Assembly: GCF_003992615.1 (NCBI RefSeq)
Contig: NZ_RZMY01000017.1
Coordinates: forward strand, 596 to 64,595
Length of the DNA: 64,000 nucleotides
Direction: 5' to 3'
Source: Flagellimonas beolgyonensis
GTDB lineage: Bacteria; Bacteroidota; Bacteroidia; Flavobacteriales; Flavobacteriaceae
Made by a program: the position numbers and the translations under genes. Below the pieces are notes generated by a model. The model saw only the letters and a list, made by a program, of their open reading frames with translations, was not told the origin of the DNA and did not search any database. Shown here in pieces: positions 33,823 to 43,105 of this stretch; within the stretch, counting starts at the first letter, position 1, and every line of letters begins with the position of its first letter.

Positions 33823-36138
33823 TTAGAAATCCAGATCGTCCAAATCGTCTTCGGTGTCTATTTCATCTTCTTGCTGTTTGGAACAGTCAATATTGATTGT
33901 CATTTCTTCAGGAGCCACAAATTCTTCTTTTGAGACACCCAATTCTTGATTAGCATAATTCTTTTTCATGTACAGGGCCCAAATCGGCAAGGCCATAGCA
34001 GCTCCTTGTCCATAAGTTATACTCGAAAAGTGTATGGAACGCTCTTCTCCGCCGACCCACACGCCGGTCACCAAGTTGGGTACCATGCCCATGAACCAAC
34101 CATCACTTTGATTTTGGGTGGTTCCTGTTTTACCGGCGATAGGATTGTTCAGTTCGTAGGGGTATCCTGTTATGATCTCTTTGTACACGGTTTGGTCTTT
34201 TGCACCTGTATGTCTTAGTCGAGCTCCAGATCCATATTGTGTCACCCCTTCCAAAAGGTTGATCATGGCATAAGCAACTTCTTTGCTCAACACATCCTTT
34301 GTTTCCGGAGTGTATTCATAAAGTGCGGTTCCATTTTTATCCTCGATACGGGTAACCATTACAGGTTTTACATATACCCCTTGGTTGGCATAGGTTCCAA
34401 ATGCACCAACCATTTCGTAAACACTCACATCAGGTGTACCCAAGGCAATGGATGGCACAGCAAGGATATCTTTGGTAATTCCCATGTTTTTAGCCAATGA
34501 AACCACAGAACCGGGTCCTACTCTATCTATAAGCTGTGCAGTGATGGTATTCACTGAATTGGCCAAAGCACTTTTTAAAGTCATATTTTCACCCGAATAC
34601 TTTCCATCGGAATTTTTGGGCCTCCATGCCTCCATGTTTCCATGTTTTCCTGCTTCAATACTATATAGGTTATCTGGTAGGGTGAAACATGGGGAATAGC
34701 GCAATTGATCTATGGCGGCAGCATACACAAAAGGCTTGAACAGAGACCCTGCCTGCCTAGAGCCTTGTTTAACCAGGTCGTATTGGAAATGTTTGTAATC
34801 GATACCGCCTACCCAAGCTTTTACGTGCCCTGTTTGGGGTTCCATGGACATCATGGCCGTTCTTAAAAATGTCTTGTAGTAACGAATGGAATCCATTGGA
34901 GTCATAATTGTATCCTTTTCATAAGAATCAGTATTCCAATCGAAAACGGTCATTTCTGTTTTTTCGTGGAAGGTGGCCTCAATTTCCTTTTCGGACAATC
35001 CCTCCCTTTTATAGTGGCGCCATCTTTCCGAATTCCGCATGGCACGATCCATAATGGTATCAATTGCACCGTTAGAGATGTCCAAGAATGGTGTAGTAGG
35101 ATTTCGTTTGGGCGTGTTTTGATGGAAGAACTCGGCCTGTAAATTTTTCATGTGTTCCTGCACGGCCTCTTCGGCATTGCGCTGCATACGGGAATCCACA
35201 GTAGTATACACCTTAAGACCGTCCAAGTAGATATTGTACTTTTCCCCATCGGGTTTCGGATTCTCCTCAACCCAATTGTTCAGCCAACCTTGTAAATACA
35301 TCCTAAAATAAGTAGCCAATCCTTCCCTATGCGATTCCGGACTGAAATTGATCTTCATCTCGGTCTGCTGAAGGGAATCTTTTTCCGATTCGGTGATATA
35401 GCCATATTTGGCCATCTGGGCCAAGACAGTATTCCTCCTGTTTTTCACCAATTCTTCCCTGCGTATGGGATTAAACAACGATGAGTTTTTCAACATCCCT
35501 ACCAAAACTGCCGATTCTTCCGTTCTCAGTTCTGAAGGTTCCTTCCCAAAATAAATACGTGCTGCGGAACGAATACCATCTGCATTGTTGATAAAATCAT
35601 ATTGATTTAAATACATTGCGATGATTTCCTCCTTTGTGTATTGTCTTTCCAGTCGAGTAGCTATAACCCACTCTTTAACCTTTTGAACAAGTCTTTCCAA
35701 ACCTCCTGAAGGCTTTTTTGTAAACAACAATTTTGAAAGTTGTTGGGAGATTGTACTTGCACCACCTTTTGTTCCCAAAAAAGCTACAGCCCTTAAAGTG
35801 CCACGTGCATCTATTCCTGAATGCTTAAAAAACCTTGCGTCTTCAGTAGCAACCAAGGCATCTACTAAATTTTGGGGCAACTCATTGTAATCAACAGGTG
35901 TCCGATTATCATTTAAATATAATTTTCCCAAGGTTACTCCATCGGAAGAGATGAATTCTGTGGCCAAATTCGTTTCCGGGTTTTCCAACCGTTCAAAAGT
36001 CGGCATCTCGCCGAACACGCCCCATGAGGCCAGTTGAAAAATCAATACAACGGACAGAATGCCCACTGCGAATAGAATCCAAAACCATTTTATGAACTTA
36101 AAAAAGTCCTGCTGTTTTTTTTGTCTGGTCTTTGCCAT
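33823..36138 (-). CDS. Bifunctional penicillin-binding protein 1A
   Basis: The 771-residue protein polymerises and cross-links peptidoglycan. It has one membrane segment (residues 17-37). The glycosyltransferase domain includes catalytic E99 in VATEDARFFKHSG, then GGASTISQQLSKLLF and RLERQYTKEEIIAMYLNQ. The transpeptidase domain has SLFK (S465, K468), SVN (528-530) and KTGTTQ (670-675). The acidic tail (EDEIDTEDDLDDLDF type) is common in Bacteroidota. It is third in an operon with a RicT-like gene and gldH. Confidence 0.96.
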   Translation of the reverse strand: MAKTRQKKQQDFFKFIKWFWILFAVGILSVVLIFQLASWGVFGEMPTFERLENPETNLATEFISSDGVTLGKLYLNDNRTPVDYNELPQNLVDALVATEDARFFKHSGIDARGTLRAVAFLGTKGGASTISQQLSKLLFTKKPSGGLERLVQKVKEWVIATRLERQYTKEEIIAMYLNQYDFINNADGIRSAARIYFGKEPSELRTEESAVLVGMLKNSSLFNPIRREELVKNRRNTVLAQMAKYGYITESEKDSLQQTEMKINFSPESHREGLATYFRMYLQGWLNNWVEENPKPDGEKYNIYLDGLKVYTTVDSRMQRNAEEAVQEHMKNLQAEFFHQNTPKRNPTTPFLDISNGAIDTIMDRAMRNSERWRHYKREGLSEKEIEATFHEKTEMTVFDWNTDSYEKDTIMTPMDSIRYYKTFLRTAMMSMEPQTGHVKAWVGGIDYKHFQYDLVKQGSRQAGSLFKPFVYAAAIDQLRYSPCFTLPDNLYSIEAGKHGNMEAWRPKNSDGKYSGENMTLKSALANSVNTITAQLIDRVGPGSVVSLAKNMGITKDILAVPSIALGTPDVSVYEMVGAFGTYANQGVYVKPVMVTRIEDKNGTALYEYTPETKDVLSKEVAYAMINLLEGVTQYGSGARLRHTGAKDQTVYKEIITGYPYELNNPIAGKTGTTQNQSDGWFMGMVPNLVTGVWVGGEERSIHFSSITYGQGAAMALPIWALYMKKNYANQELGVSKEEFVAPEEMTINIDCSKQQEDEIDTEDDLDDLDF

Positions 36139-36140
36139 TG

Positions 36141-36629
36141 TTATTTGGGTACTTTTTCTATTTCCAGTCCAACATCGGTTATTCCATCCAATTCATGGAG
36201 GCCATCCACCTCACCATTTTTCCGCATGGCATGGAAAACATTCACCTTATATACGCCAGATTGGGAAAAAACGATGTTTTCCTTGTACCAAAGTTTGTTT
36301 TCCTTCACACTGCCCACGCCTTTGCCGAGCCATTCCCCGGTAGGTTGGGCCATCTTGTATTCGAGGGTATCCTTTATGGTGTTGCCATCCGGATATTCAA
36401 ACTCAGTAATCAAAAATAAATTGCTAAACGGGTAGGTTTCATCATTTCTAACGTTGATGAACATGTTGTAGTTGGCCGTGGAATCGAGTTCGGAAAACTC
36501 AAAATTGACAGGCGTGTCCATCTGCCATTTTCCATTTTTTATCGGTCTGAAATCGGAATAGACCAAATTATCGTTACAGGAAGCCAAAACGACCGAGGCC
36601 ATACAAACAAACAACATCTTATTTCGCAT
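36141..36629 (-). CDS. gldH: Gliding motility lipoprotein GldH
   Basis: The 162-residue protein has a lipoprotein signal ending at C18 (VVLASCNDN) and the GldH pattern YSDFRPIKNGKWQMDTPVNFEFSELD, then NMFINVRNDETYPFSNLFLITEFEYPDG. GldH is needed for gliding and type IX secretion in Flavobacterium. Its start overlaps the end of the RicT-like gene by 11 bases, and PBP1A begins 2 bases after it, a conserved neighbourhood in the family. Confidence 0.93.
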   Translation of the reverse strand: MRNKMLFVCMASVVLASCNDNLVYSDFRPIKNGKWQMDTPVNFEFSELDSTANYNMFINVRNDETYPFSNLFLITEFEYPDGNTIKDTLEYKMAQPTGEWLGKGVGSVKENKLWYKENIVFSQSGVYKVNVFHAMRKNGEVDGLHELDGITDVGLEIEKVPK

Positions 36630-37779
36630 TATTGGATGCTTTGGGTTTCGATTTTCTGCGTTTCTTATTTCTTCTTTGCTTCTTTTTTGGCCTGTCGAAC
36701 CTGGTCAGGCTGTCTTGTCCTACCACATTCTCAAAGGTTGTTTTTTCTTCGCTCACATTGTCCGCTGCATAATCCTCCAGGCTTTCGATTTTTTGGTTCT
36801 TCTTGTTCAGTTCCAAAATTTCCAGCACTTGATCCTTGGTCAATGCATGCCAATTGGCAGGTTCGTCTTTATAGGAAAACCACAAGGTCTCTTTAAAAAT
36901 ATCGGCTTTTTGGCAGAATGCGATTCCTTTCTTGGTCTGTAGCTTACTGTCGGATGGTGGGAAATCTTTGAGGGCTTCGAGGTACACATCCAGTTCGTAG
37001 TTGAGGCAACATTTGAGCTTGCCACATTGCCCAGCCAATTTTTGGGGGTTAAGTGCCAATTGTTGGTACCTTGCCGATGCCGTGCTTACCGATCTAAAGT
37101 CGGTCAACCAAGTGGAGCAGCACAGTTCTCGACCGCATGATCCTATACCGCCCAAACGTTGGGCTTCTTGTCGGTAACCGATTTGGCGCATTTCTATTCG
37201 GATTCCAAAGGCCCTGGCCATATCCTTGATCAACTGCCTAAAATCGACCCGATCCTCTGCCGTGTAATAAAACGTGGCCTTGGATCCATCCCCTTGAAAC
37301 TCCACATCGCTCAGCTTCATTTCCAGTTTCAGGGCAATGGCAATTTCGCGGGATCGTTTTTTGATTTCCTCCTCACGATCACGGCATTTCTGCCAAATAT
37401 CGATGTCCCGTTGGGTCGCCTTTCGATACACTTTGGGAAGTGTTTTGTCGTCCGGTGAAACCTTTTTCCGCTTCATCTGTACACGGACCAACTCCCCGGT
37501 CAACGTGACTACGCCCACATCGTGTCCTGACTTGGCCTGGGTGGCCACAACATCGCCAATGGACAGGGTCAGGTTATCCGAGTTCCTAAAAAATTCTTTT
37601 CTACTGTTCTTGAAACGTACCTCAACACAATCAAAAGGTTTTTGACCGTTGGGCAACGACATATTGGAAAGCCAATCAAAGACCGTTAGCTTGTTACAAC
37701 CATCAGTGCCGCAAGTACCATTGTTCTTGCACCCACGCGGTTGTCCATCCTTCCCGGTTGAACAACTGCTACACGCCAT
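36619..37779 (-). CDS. PSP1-domain protein (RicT/YaaT-like)
   Basis: The 386-residue protein begins with a cysteine-rich segment (CSSCSTGKDGQPRGCKNNGTCG). It has a PSP1 domain with paired cysteine motifs GSCGRELCC and GQCGKLKCCLNYELD in residues about 210-260. The C-terminal 45 residues are lysine- and arginine-rich. In Bacillus the homolog RicT joins a complex with iron-sulfur clusters that controls RNA maturation and development. The cysteines suggest metal or cluster binding here too. It leads the operon with gldH and PBP1A. Confidence 0.9.
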   Translation of the reverse strand: MACSSCSTGKDGQPRGCKNNGTCGTDGCNKLTVFDWLSNMSLPNGQKPFDCVEVRFKNSRKEFFRNSDNLTLSIGDVVATQAKSGHDVGVVTLTGELVRVQMKRKKVSPDDKTLPKVYRKATQRDIDIWQKCRDREEEIKKRSREIAIALKLEMKLSDVEFQGDGSKATFYYTAEDRVDFRQLIKDMARAFGIRIEMRQIGYRQEAQRLGGIGSCGRELCCSTWLTDFRSVSTASARYQQLALNPQKLAGQCGKLKCCLNYELDVYLEALKDFPPSDSKLQTKKGIAFCQKADIFKETLWFSYKDEPANWHALTKDQVLEILELNKKNQKIESLEDYAADNVSEEKTTFENVVGQDSLTRFDRPKKKQRRNKKRRKSKPKASNNAK

Positions 37780-37969
37780 ATATAGTATCTTGATTTAAGG
37801 AAGTGTCAACCAATTCCTTAAAAAGGGTTCATAAATAATTTACATGGTAAATATAGTACAATTTGTTGCAGTAGTGAAATGCTATCTTCCCGATTTACAA
37901 CCTTTGAGAGGATCAAAATGGAATTGTGCAGATTGGTTGGGCCAATTAGAAAAACCATTTGGTGGGTAC

Positions 37970-38092
37970 AAGTCCCAAAAATGAAAGAGCCTTCCCGTGG
38001 AAGGCCCTTGCTCAATAGTATATCTTTTTCACAGCTAACTTTTCCCCACCCTGTAAATCTGAGCTCAATAGCTCTATGGATATGAGTTAGTA
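37970..38092 (-). ncRNA. Possible small RNA or leader with terminator
   Basis: On the minus strand, CTAACT (about 38085-38090) can pair with AGTTAG (about 38035-38040) and encloses a GAGCT-ATTG-AGCTC hairpin. Further on, GAGC ... GCTC around a perfect GCCTTCC-ACG-GGAAGGC hairpin (37989-38005) is followed by a T-rich stretch (TTTCATTTTT), like a terminator. The whole would be about 120 bases. I found no exact promoter box upstream. It could instead be an attenuator for the RicT-like operon, whose start is about 195 bases further on. Confidence 0.35.
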
Positions 38093-38130
38093 TTTAGAAG
38101 ATGTGTTGTTATTAAAAAGGTTGCGTCCCT

Positions 38131-38162
38131 TTTGTCGTATGTGGAAAGAAATGGTATTTTAG
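38131..38162 (+). promoter_or_regulatory. recA promoter, TTTG-N20-TATTTTAG
   Basis: The -33 box TTTG (38131-38134) is exact. The -7 box TATTTTAG (38155-38162) differs from TAnnTTTG at one position, and the spacing is 20 bases. The recA ATG lies 20 bases downstream. No LexA-type dyad is apparent in it. Confidence 0.6.
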
Positions 38163-38182
38163 CCCTCTAACAATTTGGAAAG

Positions 38183-39190
38183 ATGAGCAACGAAAAAGAA
38201 GCAAAATTAAAGGCGCTAAAGTTAACCCTGGATAAGTTGGACAAGACCTACGGCAAAGGAGCGGTCATGAAAATGGGCGACAGTGTTGTGGAGAATGTCG
38301 AGGTGATTCCTTCTGGATCACTGGGACTGGACATCGCATTGGGTGTTGGCGGTTACCCCAGAGGCAGGGTCATCGAAATATACGGTCCTGAGTCTTCAGG
38401 TAAGACCACGCTAACCCTTCATGCCATTGCCGAAGCACAAAAAGCCGGTGGTATTGCTGCCTTTATCGATGCGGAACATGCTTTTGATCGTTTTTATGCC
38501 AAAAAGTTGGGTGTGGACATCGATAACTTGATCATCTCCCAGCCCGATCACGGGGAACAGGCACTGGAAATTACCGACAACCTTATTCGTTCGGGTGCCA
38601 TTGATATTGTTATTGTGGATTCCGTTGCCGCATTGACCCCAAAGAGTGAAATTGAAGGAGAAATGGGGGATTCCAAAATGGGGCTCCATGCCCGATTGAT
38701 GTCCCAGGCATTGCGAAAGCTCACTTCCACCATCAGCAAGACCAAATGTACCGTAATCTTCATCAACCAGTTACGGGAAAAAATCGGTGTTATGTTCGGC
38801 AATCCCGAAACCACTACCGGGGGTAATGCCCTTAAATTTTATGCCTCTGTCCGTTTAGACATAAGACGTTCAACGCAGATCAAGGATACCGATGGAGAGG
38901 TCCAAGGAAACAAGACACGGGTAAAAGTGGTCAAGAACAAGGTGGCACCACCCTTCAAAACTGCTGAGTTTGACATCATGTATGGCGAAGGCATTTCCAA
39001 AATTGGGGAAATCCTGGATTTGGGCGTAGCCTATGAGATTGTTAAGAAAAGTGGCTCTTGGTTCAGTTATGGGGACACCAAATTGGGTCAGGGCAGGGAT
39101 GCCGTAAAAGCACTTTTAATGGACAATCCAGAGCTTTCCGAAGAATTGGAGAACAAGATAAAGGAAGCCATTACCGCTGTTAAATCGTAG
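38183..39190 (+). CDS. recA: Recombinase RecA
   Basis: The 335-residue protein catalyses strand exchange in recombinational repair and promotes self-cleavage of LexA/CI-type repressors. Walker A is GPESSGKTT (residues 68-76). The Walker B region [12 protein letters not shown], loop L1 [23 protein letters not shown] and loop L2 [20 protein letters not shown] are all intact. It stands alone under its own promoter. Confidence 0.98.
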   Translation: MSNEKEAKLKALKLTLDKLDKTYGKGAVMKMGDSVVENVEVIPSGSLGLDIALGVGGYPRGRVIEIYGPESSGKTTLTLHAIAEAQKAGGIAAFIDAEHAFDRFYAKKLGVDIDNLIISQPDHGEQALEITDNLIRSGAIDIVIVDSVAALTPKSEIEGEMGDSKMGLHARLMSQALRKLTSTISKTKCTVIFINQLREKIGVMFGNPETTTGGNALKFYASVRLDIRRSTQIKDTDGEVQGNKTRVKVVKNKVAPPFKTAEFDIMYGEGISKIGEILDLGVAYEIVKKSGSWFSYGDTKLGQGRDAVKALLMDNPELSEELENKIKEAITAVKS

Positions 39191-39288
39191 TTCCGACATC
39201 CTTCCTTTTAGGATAATTAACTTTTGACATTTAAAATCCTACGCAACCCTTGCCATTACTGCACATCTAGGGATAAAAAGGATTTGTT

Positions 39289-39726
39289 ATGAAAAAAGTA
39301 TTGATGCCCGTATTCCTATTTGTGGCATTGGCATTGTTCAGCTCTTGTGAACTGGACGATGATTCCCCCAACTTTTACTTTACGGCACTTACCGTTGTTG
39401 AGGCAGATGTGCCCGAATCATTTGTATATGGAAATACTTATGATATTAACGTAACTTACATCAGACCAAATGGCTGTACCTTCTTCGAAGGGTTTGATGT
39501 GGCTAAAACCGCAGAGACCGAACGGGAAATTGTGGTTGTTGGTTCCGTCCTAACCGATGAGGACAGGGCCTGCACACAAGCTTTGGAAGAAGTTGTGGCC
39601 ACAATGAAATTCAGCGTAATTTACACGGGCCAATACACATTCAAATTTTACACCGGGGAAGATGCGAATGGTAATCCCACTTATATTGAGTATGCAATCC
39701 CGGTAACTGAAAGAACAACTAATTAG
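39289..39726 (+). CDS. Small exported lipoprotein
   Basis: I do not recognise this 145-residue protein as a named family. It has a lipoprotein signal ending at C20 (LFSSCELDDD) and then a compact beta-rich domain (FYFTALTVVEADVPESFVYG ... IYTGQYTFKFYTGEDANGNP), as in many small Bacteroidota lipoproteins. Two further cysteines (GCTFFEG and RACTQAL) may form a disulfide. The sigma factor gene follows after about 26 bases, so the two may share a transcript. Confidence 0.7.
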   Translation: MKKVLMPVFLFVALALFSSCELDDDSPNFYFTALTVVEADVPESFVYGNTYDINVTYIRPNGCTFFEGFDVAKTAETEREIVVVGSVLTDEDRACTQALEEVVATMKFSVIYTGQYTFKFYTGEDANGNPTYIEYAIPVTERTTN

Positions 39727-39752
39727 GGAAACAAGCCAAAATTGACCAACAT

Positions 39753-40283
39753 TTGGATCTTGAAGAGCTGATACATAATTGCAAAAAAGGAAAACGGCAG
39801 GCGCAGGCCGAACTATACCGGAGATATTCCGGTATTCTTTTCGGTATGTGTCTCAAGTATTCCAGGAACAGAACTGAGGCGGAGGATAATCTGCACGACA
39901 GTTTTATGACCATTTTTGACAAAATCGATCAGTACAGTTTTCAAGGGTCGTTTGAAGGTTGGATGAAGCGGATCACCATAAATACGGTGCTACAGAAATA
40001 CAGAAAGGATCAATACTTGAATGTTATTTCTGAAAATATTGAAGAAGAAGTAGAGGTGGAAACGGACCAAACCGATATCCGTTTGTCCACATTATTGGGA
40101 TATATCCAGGAACTGCCCAATAAGTACAGAATCACATTTTGTTTGTACGTATTGGATGGATATAGCCACAAGGAAATCAGTGAGATGTTGGGGACATCCA
40201 CTGGCACCTCAAAATCAAATTTGGCCAGGGCCAAATCCATTTTGAGGGATAAAATCGAAAAAACCAAAATAAACATTGCTTAA
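39753..40283 (+). CDS. ECF-type RNA polymerase sigma factor
   Basis: The 176-residue protein has sigma region 2 (ELYRRYSGILFGMCLKYSRNRTEAEDNLHDSFMTIFDKIDQY, about residues 20-61) and region 4 (LPNKYRITFCLYVLDGYSHKEISEMLGTSTGTSKSNLARAK, about 112-152). The frame has no ATG near the expected N-terminus. A TTG at 39753 (DLEELIHNCKKG) is my choice, with an ATT 12 bases upstream as an alternative. The next gene, 12 bases downstream, encodes its likely membrane-bound partner. Confidence 0.9.
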   Translation: MDLEELIHNCKKGKRQAQAELYRRYSGILFGMCLKYSRNRTEAEDNLHDSFMTIFDKIDQYSFQGSFEGWMKRITINTVLQKYRKDQYLNVISENIEEEVEVETDQTDIRLSTLLGYIQELPNKYRITFCLYVLDGYSHKEISEMLGTSTGTSKSNLARAKSILRDKIEKTKINIA

Positions 40284-40295
40284 AAGAGACCAACG

Positions 40296-41789
40296 ATGGG
40301 GAAAAAGAAATTAGAGCAATTGTTCAAGGAACGTTTTCAGGACTTTAGGGAAGTTCCGGACGAAAAGGTCTGGAATTCCATAGAAGCCTCTTTGGACAAC
40401 AAAAAACAACGAAAACGGGTATTGCCTATCTGGTGGCCCTTGGGAGGCATTGCCGCTGCAATGCTTTTATTACTGATGGTGTTCAATCCTTTTGAAGACC
40501 AAATTACAGAAACGGAGCAGATTATTTCCGATACCGAAGTGACCGATCCGAATGTTTCCAGCAAAGAAAATAAAACAAACGGCGAAACACCAAGCGCGAT
40601 CGTAAACAGCCCTGTTGAAGAAAGTGTGGCGAATACAACGACCCGAAAAGATGTGGTGGAAAAGGAAAATCAGCCTATTGTATCTTCATCAGATATCGGA
40701 AAAATTGTTGCCGAAACTTCGGGCCAAAAATCAAATTCCAACAAAAAAGATGCTTTGGCAATTGCTTCTGATAAAAGTTTGGCTTCGGCTAATTTGAAGG
40801 AAGAAAATGCCAATGAAAATGGGTTGTCCAATGCACAAGATCAAGAAGCCGGTGTGATCAAAACCATCATGGATCGTGAAAAAGAGGCCATTGCACTACA
40901 TGATGAAACAAGGGAAAAACCCAATGCCATTGGCAATGAAAGCGAGGTTGAAAAAGAAACCGATGCAGTCGTTGAAAACCAAGAAGAAGGCAAAATATCC
41001 ATCTATGATGCCATTAAGGAACAAGAAATGGAAAGGGATGCCGTGGCAGCAAATTCATCCGGCAAGTGGTCCGTTGGGCCTTCCGTTGCTCCAGTTTATT
41101 ACAACGCATCGGGAAATGGCTCACCCATACACTCCGACTTTGCTTCCAATTCCAAGTCGGGCAATCTTAATTTGAGTTATGGTCTTACACTGGGCTATGA
41201 AATTGGCAAAAAACTGAAGGTGCGGTCCGGGGTGCACAAGGTCAACTTTGGCTATGATACGAACGATGTTGTATTTTCATCTTCACTTCGGTCCTCTACC
41301 AGCGACAAGTTTGCCAACATCGATTACAGCCAAAATTCAGAGACCATAGTGGTGCAGAGCAAAAAGGTGCCTTCCAATTCGGACGTTGCCAGTGCCAAGG
41401 AAATTGCTGTGAACGAAACCCCCGCCTTGGATGGAAAAATGGTTCAGCAACTGGGGTACATCGAAGTACCACTGGAACTGAATTATACCCTTATGGACAG
41501 AAAATTTGGAATGGACCTCATCGGCGGTTTCAGTTCCTTGTTTCTCGTGGACAATGCCGTATTGCTTGAATCCAACGAACTGGTCACCGAAATGGGAGAA
41601 GCCAATAATGTGAACAATTTTAATTTCAGTGCCAATTTTGGAATGGGCTTCAATTACGAGATTGCCCCCAAGTTCCAAATCAATTTAGAGCCCGTATTCA
41701 AATATCAATTGAACACGTTTACGAATACCGCAGGTAGTTTCCGGCCGTATTCCATTGGCGTATATAGTGGTCTTCGATTCAAGTTTTAG
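40296..41789 (+). CDS. Membrane-anchored anti-sigma-like protein with C-terminal outer-membrane-type domain
   Basis: The 497-residue protein has a short cytoplasmic part (residues 1-42, KLEQLFKERFQDFREVPDEKVWNSIEASL) and one membrane segment (about 43-63). A long polar low-complexity region (70-250) follows. The C-terminal part (about 255-497) has alternating strands like a PorT-type outer-membrane barrel (LNLSYGLTLGYEIGKKLKVRSGVH ... PYSIGVYSGLRFKF). Coupling to the sigma gene 12 bases upstream suggests an anti-sigma role for the N-terminus. The barrel may lie in the outer membrane, so the protein would span the periplasm. Confidence 0.75.
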   Translation: MGKKKLEQLFKERFQDFREVPDEKVWNSIEASLDNKKQRKRVLPIWWPLGGIAAAMLLLLMVFNPFEDQITETEQIISDTEVTDPNVSSKENKTNGETPSAIVNSPVEESVANTTTRKDVVEKENQPIVSSSDIGKIVAETSGQKSNSNKKDALAIASDKSLASANLKEENANENGLSNAQDQEAGVIKTIMDREKEAIALHDETREKPNAIGNESEVEKETDAVVENQEEGKISIYDAIKEQEMERDAVAANSSGKWSVGPSVAPVYYNASGNGSPIHSDFASNSKSGNLNLSYGLTLGYEIGKKLKVRSGVHKVNFGYDTNDVVFSSSLRSSTSDKFANIDYSQNSETIVVQSKKVPSNSDVASAKEIAVNETPALDGKMVQQLGYIEVPLELNYTLMDRKFGMDLIGGFSSLFLVDNAVLLESNELVTEMGEANNVNNFNFSANFGMGFNYEIAPKFQINLEPVFKYQLNTFTNTAGSFRPYSIGVYSGLRFKF

Positions 41790-41836
41790 ATATAAAGAAG
41801 TTGGTTAGGAAGATTGTCCCTTTAGACAATCACTTA

Positions 41837-41868
41837 AGTGCCCCCTATCGGTGAGGGGCACTTTTTTT
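41837..41868 (+). terminator. Intrinsic terminator after the sigma/anti-sigma unit
   Basis: AGTGCCCC (41837-41844) pairs with GGGGCACT (41855-41862), and seven T residues follow. It closes the sigma factor operon. Confidence 0.93.
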
Positions 41869-41899
41869 GTAAGTAATTCATTTATAAATTTTTAGTACA

Positions 41900-43093
41900 T
41901 TGACCCCAACACTAACCTCAAATGCCGTGAAAGACGAATCATTTGAAGATATTCTTATTTATTTTTCCAAATCACTATTGGGCAAAGAAAATGAGGAAGA
42001 CATCCTGTGGGACGTAGCCAAGAACTGCATATCACAATTGGATTTTGTGGACTGTGTGATCTATGTCCTTGATGAAAAACGGAAGGTTTTGGTGCAAGAA
42101 GCTGCGCACGGACCCAAAAACCCTAAGGATAAAATCTTGTTCAACCATTTGGAAATCCCGCTGGGCAGTGGCATTACCGGAGCAGTGGCAGTCTCGGGAA
42201 TTCCGGAGATCATCAACGATACCTCCAAGGATGTTCGATATATCCGGGACGACGAAAACAGGCTGTCCGAGATTTGCGTCCCTATTTTATATGAAGAGGA
42301 ACTATTTGGAGTTATTGATTGCGAGCATCCAGAAAAAGACTTTTTTACCGCCAGGCATTTAAAAATGCTCACTGCAATAGCATCCATTTGCGCCATCAAA
42401 ATAAAAAGTGTCCGTGCCAATAAGGCCCTGTTGGATAAACAGGATAAACTGTTCAAGATCCGGGAGGAAATGTTGGAACTGAAGCTCAAAGCCCTCAATT
42501 CACAACTCAATCCTCACTTTGTCTTCAATTCGTTGAACGCCATCCAATATTTTGTTACTTCCGAAAACAAGCCAATGGCCTTGGAATACCTATCCACTTT
42601 TAGCAGGCTCATCCGATTTTATTTGAAACAATTGGGCAAGGACACGGTTTCGCTATATAACGAGATAGACATGCTCCACTGGTATCTCAAATTGCAAAAA
42701 TTAAGGTATGATGATGCTTTTTCCTATGATATTTCTTTGGAGAAAAATTCCGATAAACTTCAAGAGGCGAGCATCCCTACTTTGGTCATACATACCCTCT
42801 TTGAAAATATTATTGAACACGCCATGTTCAACCAACACCAAGGACAATACTTCAACATAGCATTTAGGGCAGCTTCGGAATTTGTGACCGTTGCCGTTTC
42901 CTGTCAAAAGAATAATTCAAAAAACAACGTGCTCCCAGAATACAGGGAAGGTATTTTAAGATGGAAAGACCATTTGGAACTGCTGAACATGGTAAAGGGC
43001 TATGATATAAAAAATGAAGTAAAGACCAGTTCCGATAATGGAAAAACCATCGATACAATTGTTCTAACCCTTCCCAATTTGACCAAAGCCTGA
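41900..43093 (+). CDS. GAF-domain histidine kinase, LytS type, with eroded ATPase half
   Basis: The 397-residue cytoplasmic protein has a GAF domain (about residues 20-170), a helical linker and a LytS-type dimerisation domain with H206 in LNPHFVFNSLNAIQYF. In the C-terminal part the expected N-box VEN-x-x-x-H is FENIIEHAM and I cannot find a DxGxG G-box. Catalytic activity is therefore doubtful. No ATG fits; the start is a TTG at 41900 or a GTG at 41927. No response regulator gene is adjacent. Confidence 0.82.
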   Translation: MTPTLTSNAVKDESFEDILIYFSKSLLGKENEEDILWDVAKNCISQLDFVDCVIYVLDEKRKVLVQEAAHGPKNPKDKILFNHLEIPLGSGITGAVAVSGIPEIINDTSKDVRYIRDDENRLSEICVPILYEEELFGVIDCEHPEKDFFTARHLKMLTAIASICAIKIKSVRANKALLDKQDKLFKIREEMLELKLKALNSQLNPHFVFNSLNAIQYFVTSENKPMALEYLSTFSRLIRFYLKQLGKDTVSLYNEIDMLHWYLKLQKLRYDDAFSYDISLEKNSDKLQEASIPTLVIHTLFENIIEHAMFNQHQGQYFNIAFRAASEFVTVAVSCQKNNSKNNVLPEYREGILRWKDHLELLNMVKGYDIKNEVKTSSDNGKTIDTIVLTLPNLTKA

Positions 43094-43105
43094 TCGAGTC
43101 AAAAT

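Larger units (their letters stand above)
37780..38182. other. 403-base intergenic region before recA
   Basis: No convincing gene lies here. The part near 37780-37870 should hold the start of the RicT-like operon (TATATTTA on the minus strand is a near match to the promoter box). The middle, 37870-37970, shows nothing. 37970-38092 contains two hairpins that may form a small minus-strand RNA, listed separately. The part near 38131-38162 is the recA promoter. Open frames of about 65 codons on both strands run through the hairpin and look accidental. Confidence 0.6.

Noticed and set aside
37818-38085. Open frames of 65-68 codons on both strands before recA
   Set aside because: Both read through the perfect hairpin at 37989-38005, have non-ATG or isolated starts and show no domain.
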